64,000 nucleotides of DNA from Endomicrobium sp. GTDB taxonomy: Bacteria > Elusimicrobiota > Endomicrobiia > Endomicrobiales > Endomicrobiaceae. The notes beneath the pieces are model-generated. The model saw only the letters and a program-made list of their open reading frames with translations. It was not told where the DNA came from and made no database searches. A program made the translations under genes and the position numbers. How positions within the stretch are numbered: the first letter of the stretch is position 1; the number at the start of each line of letters is the position of its first letter. Positions 38,509 to 48,697 of this stretch are shown here, one piece after another. The stretch lies in assembly GCA_031262585.1 (NCBI GenBank), contig JAISHK010000009.1:1-64000 (forward strand). The letters are read 5' to 3'.

Positions 38509-40281
38509 TTATAATTTAATAAGTTTGGAAATTACTTTTATCCCAAGTTCTTTTAAATGTTCATCATCTACTGGAGTAGGTGCATTTGAAAGAGGATCAA
38601 ATGATTTTTGGGTTTTAGGAAAAGCCACTACTTCTCGTATTGATTCTTCACCAGTTACCAACGCACATATTCTATCAAACCCCAAAGCTAATCCACCATG
38701 TGGCGGTGCTCCATATAAAAGAGCATCAAATAAAAAACCAAACTTTTCCTTTGCAGATTCATCAGAAATATTTAATATTTCAAATATTTTCTTTTGTATG
38801 TCTGTTTTATGTATTCTTATAGAACCACCACCAAGTTCAACACCATTTAAAATAATGTCATAAGCTCTTGATTTGACACGTCCAATATTTTCTTTAGTAA
38901 TAGCGTCTATGTTCTCCTTAGGTGATGTAAATGGATGATGTAACGATTGCCATCTATGTTCTTCATTATTCCAGTTCATAAGTGGAAAATCAACTACCCA
39001 TAAGAAATTAAATTTATTATTCTTACTTATAAAACCAAGTTTTTTCCCCATCTTAAGCCTTAAAACACCTAAACATTGAGCAACTAATTTTTCTTCGTCG
39101 GCAAGCAAGACAATCAAATCACCAGGTCTAGCGTTAAGCTTAGATACAACAGTTTTTACTTCATATTCTTTAAAATACTTTACTATATTCGATTCCACTC
39201 CAGAAGACGTAACTTTTATCCATACTAATCCTTTAGCACCAAATTCACATACTAATTTAATAAGACCATCAATTTCTGAACGAGAAAATACTGAACCGTT
39301 TGGAATACATAATCCTCTTATAACATCACCGTTACTAATAGCCGAAGAAAACACTCCAAATTCGCTATTTTTAAATTCTTGAGAAAAATCTTTTATTTCC
39401 ATTCCAAATCTTGTATCAGGTTTATCAGAACCAAAACGCAACATTGCATCATTATATGAAATCCTTTCAAAAGGAGTACTTATATCAATACTCAATACTG
39501 TTTTAAAAACTCTAGAGAGCATTCTTTCAATAAGACTTATCACATCATCTTCATCTACAAACGACATTTCAATATCTATTTGCGTGAATTCAAGCTGCCT
39601 GTCAGCACGTAAATCTTCATCCCTAAAACACCTTGCAAATTGATAATATTTATCAAAACCAGAAATCATTAATATCTGTTTAAAAAGTTGAGGTGATTGA
39701 GGTAATGCAAAAAAATTCCCATGCTGAAGTCTTGACGGTATTAAAAAATCTCTTGCTCCCTCTGGTGTAGATTTAGTTAATAAAGGTGTTTCTATTTCTA
39801 AAAACCCTTCTTCATTTAAAAAATTTCTAACTTCATTTGAAATCTTATGACGTGTTATGATTTTTTTTTGAAAATTAGGACGACGTAAATCTAAATACCT
39901 ATACTTTAATCTCAACTCTTCAGAAGTTTCAACATAATCCGAAATTTCAAAAGGAAGTCCCAGACATGTATTTAAAACTTCCACTTCAGCAACAACTAAT
40001 TCTATTTGCCCTGTAGATATATTTGGATTTATAGTACCCTCTGGTCTGCATCTAATTAAACCCTTAATTGAAAGTACATATTCATTTTTTAAATTTTCAG
40101 CTATTCGAAATGTACCTCTACTTTCTGGTAGAAAAACAATTTGCAAAATACCACTTCTATCCCTTAAATCAATAAAAATTAAACCTCCATGATCCCTGCG
40201 CGAATGTACCCATCCACATACTACAATCTCTTCTCCTATATTATTTTTTCTCAAATCTCCACAGTAACTACTTCTTTTCAT
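38509..40281 (-). CDS. aspS: Aspartyl-tRNA synthetase
   Basis: Class II synthetase, 590 aa, bacterial type with the GAD insertion domain. OB-fold anticodon-binding domain with VCGWVHSRRDHGGLIFIDLR at the N-terminus; motif 2 FARCFRDEDLRADRQLEFTQ near 215; insertion domain about 290-420; motif 3 GLALGFDRICALVTG near 545. It lies just upstream of pgpH. Whether it charges only tRNA-Asp or also tRNA-Asn cannot be decided here. Confidence 0.96.
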   Translation of the reverse strand: MKRSSYCGDLRKNNIGEEIVVCGWVHSRRDHGGLIFIDLRDRSGILQIVFLPESRGTFRIAENLKNEYVLSIKGLIRCRPEGTINPNISTGQIELVVAEVEVLNTCLGLPFEISDYVETSEELRLKYRYLDLRRPNFQKKIITRHKISNEVRNFLNEEGFLEIETPLLTKSTPEGARDFLIPSRLQHGNFFALPQSPQLFKQILMISGFDKYYQFARCFRDEDLRADRQLEFTQIDIEMSFVDEDDVISLIERMLSRVFKTVLSIDISTPFERISYNDAMLRFGSDKPDTRFGMEIKDFSQEFKNSEFGVFSSAISNGDVIRGLCIPNGSVFSRSEIDGLIKLVCEFGAKGLVWIKVTSSGVESNIVKYFKEYEVKTVVSKLNARPGDLIVLLADEEKLVAQCLGVLRLKMGKKLGFISKNNKFNFLWVVDFPLMNWNNEEHRWQSLHHPFTSPKENIDAITKENIGRVKSRAYDIILNGVELGGGSIRIHKTDIQKKIFEILNISDESAKEKFGFLFDALLYGAPPHGGLALGFDRICALVTGEESIREVVAFPKTQKSFDPLSNAPTPVDDEHLKELGIKVISKLIKL

Positions 40282-40313
40282 AAAATCCTCACTTTAGGAA
40301 AATTTAATATTTA

Positions 40314-40847
40314 CTAACTCCGTTTTAAAATATTCTCCATATACAACAATGCTATAATAGTTTTTGCATCTGTTATTTTTCCAGATTTTACCATTTTGAT
40401 TGCAGAATTGAAGTTCAAAACTTTTTGTTCAACAAATTCATCATTATCAGTTTTTTTCATTCCTTTTTCAAGACCAAAAGCTACATATATGTATATAAGT
40501 TCTGTAGAAAATGCTACAGTCGGATGAAAAAGTAAAAGTTTTTTCATTTTTTTTACTTTATATCCTGTCTCTTCCTCTAGTTCTCTTAAAGCGCATTCAA
40601 AAGGATTTTCACTTTTATCAATTTTGCCAGCAGGTATTTCATAAGTTATTTGATTTATAGGATATCTGTACTGTTTTACTAAAACAATATTCTTTTTATC
40701 TAAAAAAGGAAGAACTGCCGCAGCACCAGGATGACTTAAATATTCTCTACTAGTAATAAAACCATTTGAAAGTTTAACCTTGTCACAAAAAACATCTATT
40801 ATAGATCCATTATATATTTTATTTCTTTTTACTAGTTTTTCAATCAT
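40314..40847 (-). CDS. Nudix hydrolase, ADP-ribose pyrophosphatase type
   Basis: 177 aa from the ATG at 40847, which gives the family-typical start MIEKLVKRNKIYNGSIIDVF; an ATG at 40901 would add 18 residues. HPGAAAVLPFLDKKNIVLVK near 54 and QYRYPINQITYEIPAGKID near 74 precede the complete Nudix box (G-x5-E-x7-RELEEETGY). This matches NudF-like hydrolases that clear ADP-ribose. It lies 32 bases upstream of aspS. Confidence 0.85.
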   Translation of the reverse strand: MIEKLVKRNKIYNGSIIDVFCDKVKLSNGFITSREYLSHPGAAAVLPFLDKKNIVLVKQYRYPINQITYEIPAGKIDKSENPFECALRELEEETGYKVKKMKKLLLFHPTVAFSTELIYIYVAFGLEKGMKKTDNDEFVEQKVLNFNSAIKMVKSGKITDAKTIIALLYMENILKRS

Positions 40848-41043
40848 ATCTTTACTCGTTTTGTATTTTATCATTTTTTGAATACAAATACACAAATTCA
40901 ATAATAATTTAAATTAACACATCATAATAATAAATACATAAAATTATTAAATAAATATCCAATACTTCAAGAATAACTAAAATAAACATCTAAAATATTT
41001 TCATTTTACAAATCAACTAACGTCAAAAACTACATAATCCAAT

Positions 41044-42474
41044 TTATTCAAAGATAATTTGATATTCCTCTCGTGAAATCTCATAACTTGATTCAATATT
41101 AAATTCTACTTTAAACAACTCTTTCAATCTTTTTTTTCTTTCTATAAAATAATCAACAATATCAGAATTTAGTTTTATCTTTATCTTATTATAAGAACCG
41201 TCAATGCACATTTGAGCTATCTCATCACATACGTTGACAAAAACAGACTCTTTGGAAGACACGAGACCCAATCCATGACAAAGAGGACATGTATCACTGA
41301 GATAAGAAAATAAAGACTCTCTTTTCCTTTGTCTTGTCATCTCTATAAGACCTAATTTGGTTATAGGCCATATTTTTATCTTAGCCTTATCATACTTTGT
41401 GACTTGACGTAGTTTTTCTAAGACTTTTTGTTTGTTAAAAGTTTTTTCCATATCTATAAAATCAATTACAATTATACCTCCTATGTTTCTAATTCTTAAT
41501 TGCCTGGCAATTTCATGTGAAGCTTCAAGATTTGTAAGCACAGCTGTATCTTCTTTAGAGGATTTTGAAATAAACTTACCACTATTAACATCTATTGCAC
41601 AAAGAGATTCAGCCTCTTGTATTATAAGATATCCACCAGAATTAAGTTTAGTTTTATTTGAATGTAACTTTTTTATTTCCTCTTCAATACCATAAGTTTT
41701 AAATATAGGTATTTTATTATCATAAAGCACGATTCTATTAAGAAATTCAGGAGATATTATTTTCACAAATTCTATAACATCTCTAAATTCTTCTTGGGAA
41801 TCTATACACATAGAAACAACTTCCTCACTAAAGTAATCCCTCACAGTTTGAAAAACTATACCAAGATCTTTATGTATTAAACTTATGTGTTTTACATCAT
41901 CATTAAATCTACATACTATAGATAACCAAAGTTTTACTAAATATCTTATTTCGTTTTCAATTTCAAATTTACTAGCTTCTTCTGCTTCTGTTCTAACTAT
42001 TATTCCTCCTGGGATATCTTTTTTTATCTCATTTGCTATACTCTTCAATCTATCATATTCTCGCATATCTTTAATATTTTTTGATATTCCTATTCTATTG
42101 CCAAAAGGCATATACACTAAAAGTCTACCTGGAAGAGATATGTCCATTGTTACTTTAGGTCCTTTTGTATTTATAGGCTCTTTATAAACCTGAACCATAA
42201 TATCTTGTCCGACTTTAATCATATTCTCAATATTATGCTCATCTCGTTGAGCTATTATATCATCAACTCCAAGGTATCCGCTTTTATTAAACCCAATATC
42301 AACAAAAGCTGAACCTAAAGCAGGTACAATATTTTGCACTGTGCCTTTATAAATATTGTTTAATATTTTCTTTGACTCTCTTCTTTCAATAAATAAATCA
42401 AAAAGTTTCCCATCCTCGAGTACAGCAACTTTGATCTCTTCTAAATTTCTGTTAACTATTATTTCTTTTTTCAT
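41044..42474 (-). CDS. rng: Ribonuclease G/E family endoribonuclease
   Basis: 476 aa, the length of RNase G, without the long scaffold of RNase E. S1-like RNA-binding region with NIYKGTVQNIVPALGSAFVD near 41; DNase-I-like catalytic core with the metal Asp residues in LCAIDVNSGKFIS near 292 and IGGIIVIDFIDME near 333; the zinc-link Cys pair in CPLCHGLGL near 407. It acts in rRNA processing and mRNA turnover. It follows the large radical-SAM gene by 31 bases, a widespread pairing. Confidence 0.93.
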   Translation of the reverse strand: MKKEIIVNRNLEEIKVAVLEDGKLFDLFIERRESKKILNNIYKGTVQNIVPALGSAFVDIGFNKSGYLGVDDIIAQRDEHNIENMIKVGQDIMVQVYKEPINTKGPKVTMDISLPGRLLVYMPFGNRIGISKNIKDMREYDRLKSIANEIKKDIPGGIIVRTEAEEASKFEIENEIRYLVKLWLSIVCRFNDDVKHISLIHKDLGIVFQTVRDYFSEEVVSMCIDSQEEFRDVIEFVKIISPEFLNRIVLYDNKIPIFKTYGIEEEIKKLHSNKTKLNSGGYLIIQEAESLCAIDVNSGKFISKSSKEDTAVLTNLEASHEIARQLRIRNIGGIIVIDFIDMEKTFNKQKVLEKLRQVTKYDKAKIKIWPITKLGLIEMTRQRKRESLFSYLSDTCPLCHGLGLVSSKESVFVNVCDEIAQMCIDGSYNKIKIKLNSDIVDYFIERKKRLKELFKVEFNIESSYEISREEYQIIFE

Positions 42475-42505
42475 TTTTATTTTTTAACATTCTTAATCCA
42501 ATCAC

Positions 42506-44977
42506 TTATGGTTTATAAATCTGACCATCTTTTGTTTCTATATATAATGCTACTCTTTCTATAGCATATATTCTGGCACATTTTTTTTTATTTTCAAACA
42601 GTTTTTGTAAAACCACTTCAGGCTTTATATTTTTACCACTTTCAAAACGAAGTAATAAACTTAATATCCCATTTTCAATTCGTAAAGATTTTATTAAAGA
42701 TTTAATATCAATTTCAATAATCTTGCCTTTTTTTATTTTTTTAACTATAATTTCTTTTTGAAGTAAAAACTCATTAATTTCTTCATTCGAAAGTTCTAGA
42801 TCTTGACATTGTATTTTATATTCTGCAATATTAGACAAAATATCCATGGAAGGAAAAGTTAACGGCATCTTTTTTACATCCAGTAACTTAAATCCTTTCG
42901 GGAGTTCTTTTTCTAATTTTCTCTTAACCTCTTTAATATAAACTTTTTGCGTAAAATATAATTCCATATATTCACTAGTACTTTCGTACCCTATTGAAAG
43001 CGGCGGACCATAAGATGATTTAATTTGTGGACTAAATCCTGCAGTAAACGCTATAGGAAGTCCTGAACGTCTTATAGTTCTTCTTAATACCTCTATCTGT
43101 TCCAAATGAGATATAAATTTAACTATGCCTTTTTTTGAAAAGCAAAATCTAAGTCTCATAACAGGTTTATGTACAGAAATATTAGATTTAGTATAATTTA
43201 CTGGCAAACAACAATTAGTATTATTAAACTGTTCAATAAAAATATCTGTAGTTTCATTTGTACTTTTTATATAATCAGTATATAATTCTTTTTTAGATAA
43301 ACCAAAATTTAAATGATCCCAAGGAAATATTTCACTATGATCCCTTTTTCTATATACGTAAAAATTTAAATCTATATTACATTCACTAAGAGATTTATTC
43401 CATATATTATCATCAAATCTATCGGCCCATTGATCAAACCTTGCCCCTTTTTGCCAAGCTTTATAAATTACAGCTGAAAGTCGTCTATCGCCTCTTGCGA
43501 TAAGTGCTTCAAAAATACTTGATTTGTAGTTGTGTGCTTTAACTTTTGCTGGAAGAAGTTTATTTAAAAGGTGTATTTTGCTATTTAGTTCATCAGCACC
43601 GGCCATATTAACCCACTGAAACGCGGTTTGTGCTTTTGGTACAAAGGGGGAAATAGTAATAGTAAAACTTAAATTTTTAGCCTTAGTTTTCACAAGTTTA
43701 ATGAGTTGTTGTATACCAATTATATCTTTGTCATCTTCAGTAGGAAGACCTATCATAAAATATAATTTTATTACTTTCCAACCTAAAGCATTTGCGGCAA
43801 GTAAAGTTTTTAATATTTGCTTTTCAGAAAGATATTTACCTATCACATTACGAAGTCTGTTAGACCCCGCTTCAAGAGCAAAAGTAAGAGTAGGTTTTTT
43901 ATTTTTATTTATGTATTGTGCTAATTTAAGAGAACGTTCATTACATCTTAATGATGGAAGAGATATATTAAGATCAGTTTTCTCATACAAATTATTTGTT
44001 TCTATTAATAATTCACTCAAATATTTATAATCACTACATGAAAGTGAAGAAAAAGTAATCTCTTCAAAACCTGTACTTTTTATATTTTGTTTTACAAGAT
44101 ATAATAATTTATCAAAGGATCTTTGTCTCCACGGATAATAATACTTTGAAGCTTGACAAAAGCGACAACGACCAGGGCAACCTCTTGCAACTTCAATATT
44201 CAATTTATTATGCACAGTTTCAACAAAAGGAACTAGTTTTTTTTCTGGGAAATAGGCATTATCTAAATTCAAAAGTCTTTTTTGTATTACAGAAGGGACT
44301 TCTCTAACCACAGAACTAATAGATTTTACAGTTTTATCAATATTATACTCAATATTGTAAAAAGATGGAACATAAACACCTACAATTTTCGATAGTTTTT
44401 TTAAAGTTTCAAATTTTGAAAGATTAATCTTTTTTGCATCTTTACATACATTTATTATATCTTCTATACTTTCTTCTCCATCGCCCAAAACAAATAAATC
44501 AAAAAAATCACAAAAAGGTTCAGGATTAGTTAGTACAGGACCACCTCCAATTACAAGAGGCTCATCTCTTTTTCTATCCTTGGCAAATATAGAAATTCCT
44601 GATAAATTAAGTATATTTAAAATATTTGTAGCTACAAGCTCACATTGAATCGTAAAACCTAAGATATCAAAACTTTTTAATCCACTACGAGATTCCAAAG
44701 AAAACAAACTAATATTATTTTCCCTTAATAATTGTTCCATATCATTGTCAGGAGCAAAAACTCGCTCGCAACGAGCGAGCTTTTTTTCATTAATTAAATG
44801 ATAAAGAATCTCTAAACCTAAATTTGAAGCTCCCACTTCATAAATGTCAGGAAAACATAAAACTATTGAAAAATCTAAAGCCATATTCGCCTTATGCGAA
44901 TTTAACTCACTATTTATATATCTTGATGGTTTTCGCACAAGCATTAATATTTCATCTATTTTTGATAATTGTTTCAT
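42506..44977 (-). CDS. Radical-SAM protein (TIGR03960 type) fused to a DUF2344 (TIGR03936) domain
   Basis: 823 aa from the ATG at 44977; a GTG at 45019 is also open. N-terminal B12-binding-like region with LCFPDIYEVGASNLGLEILY near 38, radical-SAM core with cluster motif CPGRCRFCQ near 269 and GLPTEDDKDIIGI near 410, and a C-terminal DUF2344 domain from about 615 (MRLRFCFSKKGIVKFISHLE, then ITAGFSP-like FTAGFSPQIKSSYGPPLSIG). In many bacteria this protein sits next to RNase G and ribosomal protein L21; its substrate is not established. An intrinsic-terminator-like hairpin lies inside the ORF at 44756-44787. Confidence 0.88.
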   Translation of the reverse strand: MKQLSKIDEILMLVRKPSRYINSELNSHKANMALDFSIVLCFPDIYEVGASNLGLEILYHLINEKKLARCERVFAPDNDMEQLLRENNISLFSLESRSGLKSFDILGFTIQCELVATNILNILNLSGISIFAKDRKRDEPLVIGGGPVLTNPEPFCDFFDLFVLGDGEESIEDIINVCKDAKKINLSKFETLKKLSKIVGVYVPSFYNIEYNIDKTVKSISSVVREVPSVIQKRLLNLDNAYFPEKKLVPFVETVHNKLNIEVARGCPGRCRFCQASKYYYPWRQRSFDKLLYLVKQNIKSTGFEEITFSSLSCSDYKYLSELLIETNNLYEKTDLNISLPSLRCNERSLKLAQYINKNKKPTLTFALEAGSNRLRNVIGKYLSEKQILKTLLAANALGWKVIKLYFMIGLPTEDDKDIIGIQQLIKLVKTKAKNLSFTITISPFVPKAQTAFQWVNMAGADELNSKIHLLNKLLPAKVKAHNYKSSIFEALIARGDRRLSAVIYKAWQKGARFDQWADRFDDNIWNKSLSECNIDLNFYVYRKRDHSEIFPWDHLNFGLSKKELYTDYIKSTNETTDIFIEQFNNTNCCLPVNYTKSNISVHKPVMRLRFCFSKKGIVKFISHLEQIEVLRRTIRRSGLPIAFTAGFSPQIKSSYGPPLSIGYESTSEYMELYFTQKVYIKEVKRKLEKELPKGFKLLDVKKMPLTFPSMDILSNIAEYKIQCQDLELSNEEINEFLLQKEIIVKKIKKGKIIEIDIKSLIKSLRIENGILSLLLRFESGKNIKPEVVLQKLFENKKKCARIYAIERVALYIETKDGQIYKP
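44756..44787. terminator. G+C-rich terminator-like hairpin inside a coding region
   Basis: Perfect 8-bp stem CTCGCTCG (44761-44768) with CGAGCGAG (44772-44779) around a 3-base loop, flanked by A5 (44756-44760) and T7 (44781-44787). On the minus strand it reads stem then TTTTT; on the plus strand stem, C, then T7, so it is terminator-like in both directions. It encodes LARCERVF, near residue 70 of the radical-SAM protein. Confidence 0.6.
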
Positions 44978-45260
44978 GATAACATCATACACACTATTTA
45001 AAGCATCCACAGCCACCACTGCTGTTGCGCGCTTAACTTAAGAGCTATTCAACTTTAGTTTATTGTTTTTATTTCATTCCATTCAACACATATATTTTTT
45101 GAAAACTTTATACCAAACCAAATATTTACTTAAATATTTCAATTATACCTTCTTTTTATAAATTTTTTATCTTACTCATAAAAATAAATAGACTATTAAA
45201 CCATTTTTTAAAAAAAATCACACAAATATACATAAAATTTTCAAATGACTACAGAATATT

Positions 45261-45722
45261 TTAAATTATAGAATAAAGATTTACCATTTCAATAACAGTC
45301 ATTGCAGCATCTGAACCTTTATTACCAGATTTAGTTCCAGATCTTTCTATTGCTTGTTCTATAGATTCTGTCATTAATACTCCAAATATTACAGGAACTT
45401 TACATTGGAGCCCAATATGTGCTATCCCTTTTGTAACCTCCGCAGAAATATAATCAAAATGAGGAGTATCTCCTCTTATAACACACCCTAAACAAATTAT
45501 TCCATCAAATTCTTTTGTTTCAGAAATTTTTTTAGCAATAACAGGTATTTCAAAAGCTCCTGGCACCCAATACACACAAATATCATTATCCTCAACAAAA
45601 TGTCTTTTAAGCATATCTTCAGCACCAGCTATGAGTTTACTTGTTATAAATTCATTAAACCGTGATGCTACTATTGCAATTTTTTTACCTCTTGCATTTA
45701 ACTTTCCACTAATAATTTTCAT
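45261..45722 (-). CDS. ribH: 6,7-dimethyl-8-ribityllumazine synthase
   Basis: Penultimate step of riboflavin synthesis. 153 aa from the ATG at 45722, chosen because GGAG lies 7 bases upstream. Motifs: [20 protein letters not shown] near 15, [15 protein letters not shown] near 52, [15 protein letters not shown] near 80 with the catalytic His, and [20 protein letters not shown] near 108. Last gene of ribD-ribE-ribBA-ribH. Confidence 0.95.
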   Translation of the reverse strand: MKIISGKLNARGKKIAIVASRFNEFITSKLIAGAEDMLKRHFVEDNDICVYWVPGAFEIPVIAKKISETKEFDGIICLGCVIRGDTPHFDYISAEVTKGIAHIGLQCKVPVIFGVLMTESIEQAIERSGTKSGNKGSDAAMTVIEMVNLYSII

Positions 45723-45784
45723 TATTTTCTCCATTTTAAACATAATTTTACCATTATCAAATACTGATGAAGCAAGTGAATAAT

Positions 45785-46993
45785 TTATAATGTTTTCAAA
45801 AGATGCCCCATTTTCTCTTTTTTAGTTTTTAAATATTCTTTGTTAATTTTATTAGGATTAATTTCCAATGGAATCCTTTTGGATACCTTTAGTCCATATT
45901 TCTCAACCTCTTCTATTTTTTTAGGATTATTTGTCATAAGATTAACACTTTTAATACCAATAGTATAAAGTATTTGTACAGCTATTCCATAATCCCTCAT
46001 ATCTGGAGGAAATCCTAAAGCAACATTAGCTTCAACAGTATCCATGCCTTTCTCTTGTAAATGATAAGCTTTTAATTTATTAACAAGTCCTATACCTCTT
46101 CCTTCTTGATGCATATACAAAACTACACCTACACCTTCTTTTTCAATAATCTTCAAAGATGTTTCAAGCTGAGATCCACAATCACATCTCATAGAATGAA
46201 AAATATCTCCAGTTTCACATGAAGAATGAACTCTTACTAAAACATTTTGTTTATCTTTCACATCACCTTTTATAATTGCAATATGATGATCTTTACTTAG
46301 AACATCTTCAAACAAAACAAGTTTAAAATACCCAAACTCTGTTGGGAAATTAACTTTTACAATTTCTTTTATAAGTTTTTCCGTGCGACGTCTATATTTT
46401 ATAAGTTCTTCTATTGTTACTATCTGCAATTTATGTTCTTTAGCAAACTTTATAAGTTCAGGTGTTTTTGCCATAGTACCATCATTATTCATTATTTCAC
46501 ATATAACACCTGCCGGATAAAGACCTGCAAGTTTAGCCAGATCAACAGCAGCTTCAGTATGACCTGCTCTAACTAAAACACCTCCATCTTTATACCTTAA
46601 TGGAAATATATGCCCTGGTCTAGCAAAATCTTTGGATTCAGCAGTTTTATCAACAAGCTTACTAATCGTCATACATCGGTCATAAGCAGATATACCAGTC
46701 GTAGTACCTATTTTATAATCAACCGATATTGTAAAAGAACATCCTTTTTTTTCAGTTGGTTTTTCAATCATATCCTTTATTTTAAGTTCTTCAAGCCTTT
46801 CATGACTAATAGGAACACAAATAAGTCCTCTTCCATATTTTGCCATAAAATTTACAATTTCTGGTGAAACTTTCTCAGCTGCACAAACCAAATCACCTTC
46901 ATTTTCACGACTAGGATCATCAATTACAATAATCATTTTTCCTAATTTAATATCTTTAACTACCTCTTCTACTAATGCAAATTTTTTTTCCAT
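45785..46993 (-). CDS. ribBA: Bifunctional DHBP synthase / GTP cyclohydrolase II
   Basis: Supplies both branches of riboflavin synthesis. N-terminal RibB (about 1-200): [47 protein letters not shown] (with [11 protein letters not shown]) and [13 protein letters not shown]-terminal RibA (about 205-400): [24 protein letters not shown]-type text with the three zinc Cys, [18 protein letters not shown] and [10 protein letters not shown]. About 402 aa from the ATG at 46993; an ATG at 47008 overlapping ribE directly abuts AAAGGA. Confidence 0.95.
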   Translation of the reverse strand: MEKKFALVEEVVKDIKLGKMIIVIDDPSRENEGDLVCAAEKVSPEIVNFMAKYGRGLICVPISHERLEELKIKDMIEKPTEKKGCSFTISVDYKIGTTTGISAYDRCMTISKLVDKTAESKDFARPGHIFPLRYKDGGVLVRAGHTEAAVDLAKLAGLYPAGVICEIMNNDGTMAKTPELIKFAKEHKLQIVTIEELIKYRRRTEKLIKEIVKVNFPTEFGYFKLVLFEDVLSKDHHIAIIKGDVKDKQNVLVRVHSSCETGDIFHSMRCDCGSQLETSLKIIEKEGVGVVLYMHQEGRGIGLVNKLKAYHLQEKGMDTVEANVALGFPPDMRDYGIAVQILYTIGIKSVNLMTNNPKKIEEVEKYGLKVSKRIPLEINPNKINKEYLKTKKEKMGHLLKTL

Positions 46994-46994
46994 A

Positions 46995-47612
46995 TTAAAC
47001 AAAACCATTCCTTTTTAACATTTTAAAAGAAATATCACTAGTTGCTTTATTGATAAATTTCTTCATATATTTAGCAAAAATATCAGTTTCAATATTTACT
47101 TCATCTCCAGTTTTTCTAAATTGCATTGTTGTGTTGTTAAAAGTTTCAGGTATAATAAAAATTTCAAAACCAAAATCTAATAAAGACGATATTGTTAAAC
47201 TAATTCCATCAACAGAAATAGAACCTTTCTTTATACAATAACTTAGTACCTCCGTATCACATGAAAATATCATACAATAAAACCCTTTTAATTTTCTAAT
47301 TTTTTTTATTACAGCTTTGCCATCTACATGTCCACTTACTATATGCCCACCAAGACGAGAAGACAACGTAACGGCTTGCTCTAAATTGACTTTTGTATTT
47401 TGTTTTAATCTTGCAAGAGTGGTAACCTTATCAGTATGTGAACTGTAATCGGCAATAAAACTATTCTTACTTACACTAACTGCAGTCAAACAAACACCAT
47501 TAACTGAAATACTATCTCCTTTTTTAATATTACCAAGCTTTGTTTCAACTTCAACTCGCGAAGTTGAAATATTTTTTATCACCCCTATATCCTCTATTAA
47601 ACCCGTAAACAT
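46995..47612 (-). CDS. ribE: Riboflavin synthase, alpha chain
   Basis: Dismutates two lumazine molecules to riboflavin. 205 aa of two tandem lumazine-binding barrels: MFTGLIEDIGVIKNI with GDSISVNGVCLTA in the first, and GHIVSGHVDGKAVIKKI with GSISVDGISLTI in the second. AGAGGA lies before the ATG. It follows ribD by 17 bases. Confidence 0.94.
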   Translation of the reverse strand: MFTGLIEDIGVIKNISTSRVEVETKLGNIKKGDSISVNGVCLTAVSVSKNSFIADYSSHTDKVTTLARLKQNTKVNLEQAVTLSSRLGGHIVSGHVDGKAVIKKIRKLKGFYCMIFSCDTEVLSYCIKKGSISVDGISLTISSLLDFGFEIFIIPETFNNTTMQFRKTGDEVNIETDIFAKYMKKFINKATSDISFKMLKRNGFV

Positions 47613-47629
47613 ATTTTCCTCTTTGCAAA

Positions 47630-48697
47630 CTATTTTATAATTGACCCCGTTATAAGTAAATCTGAATCTATTTTTTTTACTTTCATATCTTTAACACTTA
47701 ATGCTTCTGAAATTTTACTAACTCCTACACCACCTACAACTGGAATAGCAAACTTACCTCCTATTATTTTGGGAGCAATAAAAAAATATATATTTTCTAC
47801 CACACCCGAAAACAAAGCAGAAGCAATTATCTCACTACCACCTTCTATTAAAATACTTTTTAACGAAAAAGAATTTAATTTTTTAATTATGACTTTAAAA
47901 TCTTTTTTTGCTGTTTGGATGTCAATAGGAGCCAAAAGTATACCTTCTTTATTTAAATGATTAGGCACATCTGTAATACTTGAATTATAAATGACAACTG
48001 TAGGAACACTTCCATCAAATAAATTGTAAGTTTTTGGAAGTTTTAAATTTGTATCTATGACAACTCTCACAGGATTTTTTAATTTCTTGGAACGTGTTGT
48101 AAGAAAAGGATTATCTTTTAGAGCTGTATTGGCACCTATAAGAATAGCATCATAAGACGAGCGTATTTTATATACTAATTTTCTAGATTTAGGAGATGTT
48201 ATCCATTTTGAATCATAGTCATGACTTGCAATTTTGCCATCTAAAGTCATTGCAACTTTAACAGAAACTCTTGATTCGCTACGTAAATGCTTTAAATATT
48301 CAGTTATTAAAAATTTACTTCTATATCTCAATATTCCACTATAAACTTTTATTCCATTGCGTTCCAATATCTCCTTACTGCCTGAAATATTTTTATCATC
48401 CATTGCATAATAAACTCTTCGAATTCCAGCTTTTATAATAGCAAGAGTACATGGTGGCTTCTTTCCATAATTATTACAAGGTTCAAGTGTAACATATAAA
48501 TCTGCACCCGCTGATTTTTCTCCTGCTTCTAAAAGTGCATTAATTTCAGCATGATTACCTCCAAAGTACTGATGCCATCCTTTGCCTATAATTTTATTAT
48601 TTTTTACAACTACACACCCCACCAAAGGATTAGTATATACTTTTCCTCTTCCTTTTTTAGCTAACTCTATCGCTATTTTCATGAACTCAACATTCAT
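47630..48697 (-). CDS. ribD: Bifunctional pyrimidine deaminase/reductase RibD
   Basis: Two consecutive steps of riboflavin synthesis. The ATG at 48697 follows GGGGGA by 7 bases. Deaminase domain (1-145): NPLVGCVVVKNNKIIGKGWH, HAEINALLEAGEKSAGADLY, and the zinc site TLEPCNNYGKKPPCTLAI. Reductase domain (150-355): VKVAMTLDGKIA, SSYDAILIGANTALKDNP, and LIEGGSEIIASAL. First gene of the rib operon; I see no FMN riboswitch in the upstream leader. Confidence 0.95.
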   Translation of the reverse strand: MNVEFMKIAIELAKKGRGKVYTNPLVGCVVVKNNKIIGKGWHQYFGGNHAEINALLEAGEKSAGADLYVTLEPCNNYGKKPPCTLAIIKAGIRRVYYAMDDKNISGSKEILERNGIKVYSGILRYRSKFLITEYLKHLRSESRVSVKVAMTLDGKIASHDYDSKWITSPKSRKLVYKIRSSYDAILIGANTALKDNPFLTTRSKKLKNPVRVVIDTNLKLPKTYNLFDGSVPTVVIYNSSITDVPNHLNKEGILLAPIDIQTAKKDFKVIIKKLNSFSLKSILIEGGSEIIASALFSGVVENIYFFIAPKIIGGKFAIPVVGGVGVSKISEALSVKDMKVKKIDSDLLITGSIIK

